Part shown: positions 60,847-64,000 of the stretch, piece after piece
How the letters are laid out: every line of letters starts with the position of its first letter
Numbering within the stretch: the first letter of the stretch is position 1
From: Microvirga subterranea
GTDB taxonomy: Bacteria > Pseudomonadota > Alphaproteobacteria > Rhizobiales > Beijerinckiaceae
DNA length: 64,000 bases
Direction of reading: 5' to 3'
Assembly: GCF_003350535.1 (NCBI RefSeq)
Contig: NZ_QQBB01000002.1
Coordinates: 430,594 to 494,593 of the forward strand
The notes under the pieces: generated by a model
Databases searched by the model: none
What the model was told of the DNA's origin: nothing
Seen by the model: the letters and a program-made list of their open reading frames with translations, nothing else
Made by a program: the position numbers and the translations under genes

Positions 60847-60869
60847 ATGGCCGGGACGAGCCCGGCCAT
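60847..60869. terminator. Bidirectional terminator hairpin
   Basis: ATGGCCGGG (60847-60855) pairs perfectly with CCCGGCCAT (60861-60869) around ACGAG. On the minus strand it is followed by ATCTTT, so it best fits the terminator of the HU gene, also serving the LLM gene from the other side. Confidence 0.65.
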
Positions 60870-60932
60870 GATCGCCGCTGCGCGCGACGGATGCGCGCCT
60901 CGCCCGCTGCCGGAGCAGCCGGGCCGGCCGCC

Positions 60933-61229
60933 TTACTTCTTGCGCGCGCGGCGCTTGGTGTTGAGCGAGTCCTTCAGGGTCTTCGCAGCTTCGAACTTCA
61001 CGTTCTTCGACGCGGCGATCTTGATGGCCTCGCCGGTCTGCGGGTTGCGACCCTTGCGGGCGCCGCGCTCGACCATCTTGAACTTGCCGAAGCCGAAGAT
61101 CGCGACTTCCTCGCCCTTCTGGACCGACTCGGCGATCGCCTGGAAGACGTTCTCGACCACGTCGCGGGCAAAGGTCTTGGTGAGCTCGTGCTCTTCGGCA
61201 ATGAACTCGATCAGATCATTCTTGTTCAT
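60933..61229 (-). CDS. DNA-binding protein HU
   Basis: 98 residues from ATG at 61229 (MNKNDLIEFIAEEHELTK), preceded by GAGGGGTG. Core HU motifs: GEEVAIFGFGKFKMVERGARKGRNPQTGEAI (in parts), with the DNA-bending arm ending in NPQTG. It carries an extra basic tail after the usual end (KDSLNTKRRARKK), about eight residues longer than E. coli HU. Nucleoid-associated; no partner gene adjacent. Confidence 0.95.
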   Translation of the reverse strand: MNKNDLIEFIAEEHELTKTFARDVVENVFQAIAESVQKGEEVAIFGFGKFKMVERGARKGRNPQTGEAIKIAASKNVKFEAAKTLKDSLNTKRRARKK

Positions 61230-61357
61230 GACACCCCTCATGGTTAGGTAGGAAACCGTAGCTCATGAAGGATTTTATAGCGTGGTCAAGTGTCCAGGCG
61301 ACCGGGCAGGGGGCTGACGCAGGGTAAAAACCCGCGAGAATCGCGGACTTTCCCCAA

Positions 61358-62035
61358 TTAGTTTGCGGCGAAGCAGTAGAGCAACCCTGCGCCGCCGGTG
61401 CTCCGGAGGGCATCCTGGCTGCACCCGCCCCGGGACAGATGCGAGGCGTTCCAGGATTTCGCCGGCGGACTCTCGTCGAGACCTGTCCGGTCATGATGGC
61501 CCAGCATGGCGGCGCCTTCCGCGCCGCTCCTCGTCCAGTTCCCGCAGGTCCGGTCCTCACCGGCCGGGAAGGCGGTGCCGTCGGGCTGCGAGCCGGTCAG
61601 GATGTCGTGCTGATTGGGCGAGTCGCCCCGGCCCTTCACCGTTTCGCCCTTCTCGGTCAGGGCGGTCTGCTTGGTGAGATTGTTGGTGCCGTGCAGCTCC
61701 GCCACATCCTTGGCGATGACGACGCCCTTCGCGTTCTGCCACGGCCCCCGCCCGATTCGGTCCTTTGCGTTGACCGCCTGGGCCCCTCCCGCCGCCTGTG
61801 TGGACAGGTAAGCCCGCCAAGTCCTGTTCCCGGCACCCGCGGCCTGGGCCAGCGTCTGGCAGTGCCGGTCCGCACCTTCGAGCCCGCCGAGATCCGCGCC
61901 TTTGCCCGAGCCGACGCTCGTCACGAAGAAGGTCATGTCGGCCGCGTTGGCGTCCTGCGCCTGGGCGCCCGCCGCAGGCAAAAGAGAGAGCAGTCCGGTC
62001 GCTGCGAGCAGAGAGCCCTTGCCGATCCAGTTCAT
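61358..62035 (-). CDS. Exported lectin-like protein
   Basis: 225 residues from ATG at 62035 (MNWIGKGSLLAATGLLSLLPAAG). Signal peptide ends near AQAQ. Mature protein begins MTFFVTSVGSGKGADLGGLEGADRHCQ and ends GLLYCFAAN, with four Cys that could form two disulfides. This matches a family of secreted endostatin/collagen-XV-like fold proteins annotated as lectins in Hyphomicrobiales, from memory of the sequence. Sugar binding is unproven. The nearest upstream gene on this strand is the ABC permease. Confidence 0.7.
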   Translation of the reverse strand: MNWIGKGSLLAATGLLSLLPAAGAQAQDANAADMTFFVTSVGSGKGADLGGLEGADRHCQTLAQAAGAGNRTWRAYLSTQAAGGAQAVNAKDRIGRGPWQNAKGVVIAKDVAELHGTNNLTKQTALTEKGETVKGRGDSPNQHDILTGSQPDGTAFPAGEDRTCGNWTRSGAEGAAMLGHHDRTGLDESPPAKSWNASHLSRGGCSQDALRSTGGAGLLYCFAAN

Positions 62036-62160
62036 GAGATCCTCCCGTTTCACGCATCCGCGCTCCGGTTTAGGAGCCGGGTATTCGCAACGCAAAAAGC
62101 TAGCACGCGCGGGTCACCGACAGAGTGACAACTGCGTGAACAATCCTTTCGGGGTGCCGG

Positions 62161-63060
62161 CTACTCCTTCACGGCGCCCGTCATCGATGACACGTAGTAG
62201 TCGACGAAGAACGAGTAGAGCAGCACCACGGGAAGCGAGCCCAGGAGCGCGCCGGCCATGAGAGCGCCCCACTCGTAGACGTCGCCGCGCACGAGTTCGG
62301 TCAGCACGCCGACCGGCACGGTCTTGTTCTCCGAGGATTGGATGAAGGTCAGGGCGTAGATGAACTCGTTCCAGGACAGGGTGAAGGCGAAGATGCCCGC
62401 GGAGATCAGCCCCGGCACCGAGAGCGGCAGCATGATCTTCATGAGGATCTGCCAGCGGGAGGCTCCGTCGACCAGGGCGCATTCCTCCAGCTCGAACGGT
62501 ATCGACCGGAAATAGCCCATCAGCAGCCAGGTGCAGAACGGGATGAGAAAGGTCGGATAGGTGAAGATCAGAGCGAGCTTGGTGTCGTAGATGCCGAAGT
62601 TGAAGATCATCACGGCGAGCGGGATGAACAGGATCGACGGCGGCACCAGATAGGCGAGGAAGATCAGCAGGCCGATCCAGCGCGAGCCGTTGAAGCGGAT
62701 CCGCTCGATCGCGTAGGCGCCGAGGACCGACGCCGCCAGCGACAGGACCGTCGATCCCACCGCCACCACCATCGTGTTGACGAGCCATCCCGGATAGGAG
62801 GTCTCGAACAGCAGGTAGCGGATGTGCTGAAGGGTCGGATGTTCCGGCCAGAGCGGGTTGAACTCCCGAAAGTTGGTGAGCTCGTTGTTCGGCTTCAGGG
62901 CCGTGATCGTCATCCAGTAGAACGGGAACAGGAGGACGAAGACGAAGATCGCGAGCGGCAGGTAGATCGTGACCAGCCGCCTCGGCAACCGGTCGAGGTA
63001 GCTCATGCCGACGCTCTCGTCGGCCATCGTCTGATCGGCGGGGCGTGCCGTGGAGGTCAT
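62161..63060 (-). CDS. Carbohydrate ABC transporter permease (MalG type)
   Basis: 299 residues from ATG at 63060, sharing one base with the stop of the upstream permease. Six membrane segments after a cytosolic N-terminus. The EAA loop that contacts the ATPase reads EECALVDGASRWQILMKIMLP (in parts, residues about 193-213). Companion of the other permease; the binding protein and ATPase genes are not in the window and may lie beyond 64 kb. Sugar specificity cannot be assigned; related to trehalose/maltose and alpha-glucoside systems. Confidence 0.92.
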   Translation of the reverse strand: MTSTARPADQTMADESVGMSYLDRLPRRLVTIYLPLAIFVFVLLFPFYWMTITALKPNNELTNFREFNPLWPEHPTLQHIRYLLFETSYPGWLVNTMVVAVGSTVLSLAASVLGAYAIERIRFNGSRWIGLLIFLAYLVPPSILFIPLAVMIFNFGIYDTKLALIFTYPTFLIPFCTWLLMGYFRSIPFELEECALVDGASRWQILMKIMLPLSVPGLISAGIFAFTLSWNEFIYALTFIQSSENKTVPVGVLTELVRGDVYEWGALMAGALLGSLPVVLLYSFFVDYYVSSMTGAVKE

Positions 63061-64000
63061 CAGTCCGTTCCTCCCTGCTGCCAGCGGCGACGCTGCAGAC
63101 CGAAATAGCTGAACAGGATCGCGGCGAGCAGGAACGGCACCATGGCGACGGCGATCGCCGCGCCCTCGCCGAGCTGGCCGCCGGGAATGGCGCGCTGGAA
63201 GCTCAATGTCGCCATGAGGTGGGTGGCGTTGAGCGGTCCGCCGCGGGTCAGCACGTAGATGAGCTGGAAGTCGGTGAAGGTGAACAGCACCGAGAAGGTC
63301 ATCACCACGGCGATGAGAGGGGACAGCATCGGCAGCGTGATGTAGCGGAAGCGCTGCCAGGAGGTGGCGCCGTCCAGGGTCGCGGCCTCGTGCAGGGAGG
63401 GCGAGATCGTCTGAAGGCCGGCCAGCAGGGTGATCGCCACGAACGGGATGCCGCGCCAGACATTGGTGAGGATCACCGTGATACGGGCATTCGTGGTGTC
63501 GCCCAGGAAATTGATCGGGGTCTCGATGAGGCCGAGATTGATGAGCGCCCAGGAGATGATCGAAAACTGGGAATCGTAGATCCACCAGAACGCGATGGCG
63601 GAAAGAACCGTCGGAACGACCCAGGGCAGGAGCACGACCGCCCGGACGAAGGCTTTGAACGGAATGTGCTCGTTGAGAAGAAGCGCGAGCCAGAGGCCAA
63701 GCCCGAACTTCAGGACCGAAGCCACCACCGTGTACAGGATGGTGTTGAACACGGAGAGCCAGAAGAGGCTGTCCTCCCACAGGAGCTGGTAGTTCTCCAG
63801 GCCGACGAAGACGCCGGCGCGGCCGATCCTCGTATCCGTGAAGCCGAGCCAGACGCCGAGACCGAGCGGATAGGTCAGGAAGATCAGCAGGAATGCTGCT
63901 CCGGGCAGCATGAAGAGCAGGCCGAGAAAACCCTTGCTCTGGAGCAGAGGCTCCCGCGACCGCGCCGCTGGCGCGTCTGCGTGGGTGAGGGCAGCATTGG
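63060..64000 (-). CDS. Carbohydrate ABC transporter permease (MalF type), truncated by the window
   Basis: At least 312 residues; the frame stays open to base 64000. A start at ATG 63911 would fall within the first membrane helix (LFMLPGAAFLLIFLTYPLG), so the real start lies beyond the window; the visible extension is THADAPAARSREPLLQSKG. Six membrane segments; EAA loop HEAATLDGATSWQRFRYITLPML. It is translated just before the MalG-type partner (stop and start share a base). Confidence 0.92.
   Translation of the reverse strand, partial: NAALTHADAPAARSREPLLQSKGFLGLLFMLPGAAFLLIFLTYPLGLGVWLGFTDTRIGRAGVFVGLENYQLLWEDSLFWLSVFNTILYTVVASVLKFGLGLWLALLLNEHIPFKAFVRAVVLLPWVVPTVLSAIAFWWIYDSQFSIISWALINLGLIETPINFLGDTTNARITVILTNVWRGIPFVAITLLAGLQTISPSLHEAATLDGATSWQRFRYITLPMLSPLIAVVMTFSVLFTFTDFQLIYVLTRGGPLNATHLMATLSFQRAIPGGQLGEGAAIAVAMVPFLLAAILFSYFGLQRRRWQQGGTD

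Overview
The window is high-GC chromosomal DNA of an alphaproteobacterium. Three things point to the Hyphomicrobiales (Rhizobiales), most likely a Methylobacteriaceae/Microvirga- or Bosea-like genus: the ribosomal proteins, the run rplQ - degP-type protease - rarA - crcB - large-subunit pseudouridine synthase, and an ExoR-like Sel1 protein. The genus is an inference from protein flavour and gene order; I could run no search.

Layout. 1-14.6 kb: the end of tuf, then an unbroken S10-spc-alpha ribosomal superoperon (rpsJ to rplQ, including secY, adk and rpoA). The 5' half is very compact, with stop/start overlaps. From rplR onward almost every gap carries one or two GC-rich hairpins. 14.6-20.5 kb: periplasmic protease, rarA, crcB, pseudouridine synthase, a small membrane protein and a GNAT acetyltransferase. 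20.6-25.6 kb: a three-gene envelope cluster resembling E. coli yqjCDE, an orphan TRAP binding protein, a HAD phosphatase, the ATP12 assembly factor and a lipoprotein. 25.7-33.1 kb: propionyl-CoA carboxylase beta and alpha genes separated by a Cds1-like PLP enzyme, a zinc alcohol dehydrogenase and two unknown genes. 33.1-39.3 kb: a looser region with long gaps, small exported proteins, an L,D-transpeptidase, a YigZ protein and a MATE pump. 39.3-49.8 kb: gamma-glutamylcyclotransferase, acylphosphatase, quinone reductase, rhodanese, DUF599/DUF3253, YdcF, an RraA-like enzyme, isovaleryl-CoA dehydrogenase, a GH25 muramidase, MgtE, tRNA-Leu(GAG), lipB and a lipoprotein. 49.9-64 kb: methylcrotonyl-CoA carboxylase beta, a PCMT-like methyltransferase, ilvD, the ExoR-like gene, xthA, a DHFR-like protein, a Gly/Ser-rich exported protein, OYE, aldo/keto reductase, an LLM flavoprotein, HU, a lectin-like protein and two sugar ABC permeases (the second runs off the window).

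How the genes work together. Besides translation, the clearest metabolic theme is branched-chain and odd-chain acyl-CoA turnover: PccA/PccB, isovaleryl-CoA dehydrogenase and MccB for breakdown, IlvD for synthesis. These genes are dispersed on both strands, and no biotin-carrying MCC alpha gene is seen. A second theme is the cell envelope: DegP-type protease, L,D-transpeptidase, GH25, YdcF and the ExoR-like regulator.

I see no prophage, insertion sequence, CRISPR array or defence island. The most unusual signals are the RNA-level ones: serial intercistronic hairpins and structured leaders in the ribosomal superoperon, a compound hairpin before pccA, overlapping convergent stops, and small genes under 60 codons with good ribosome binding sites.
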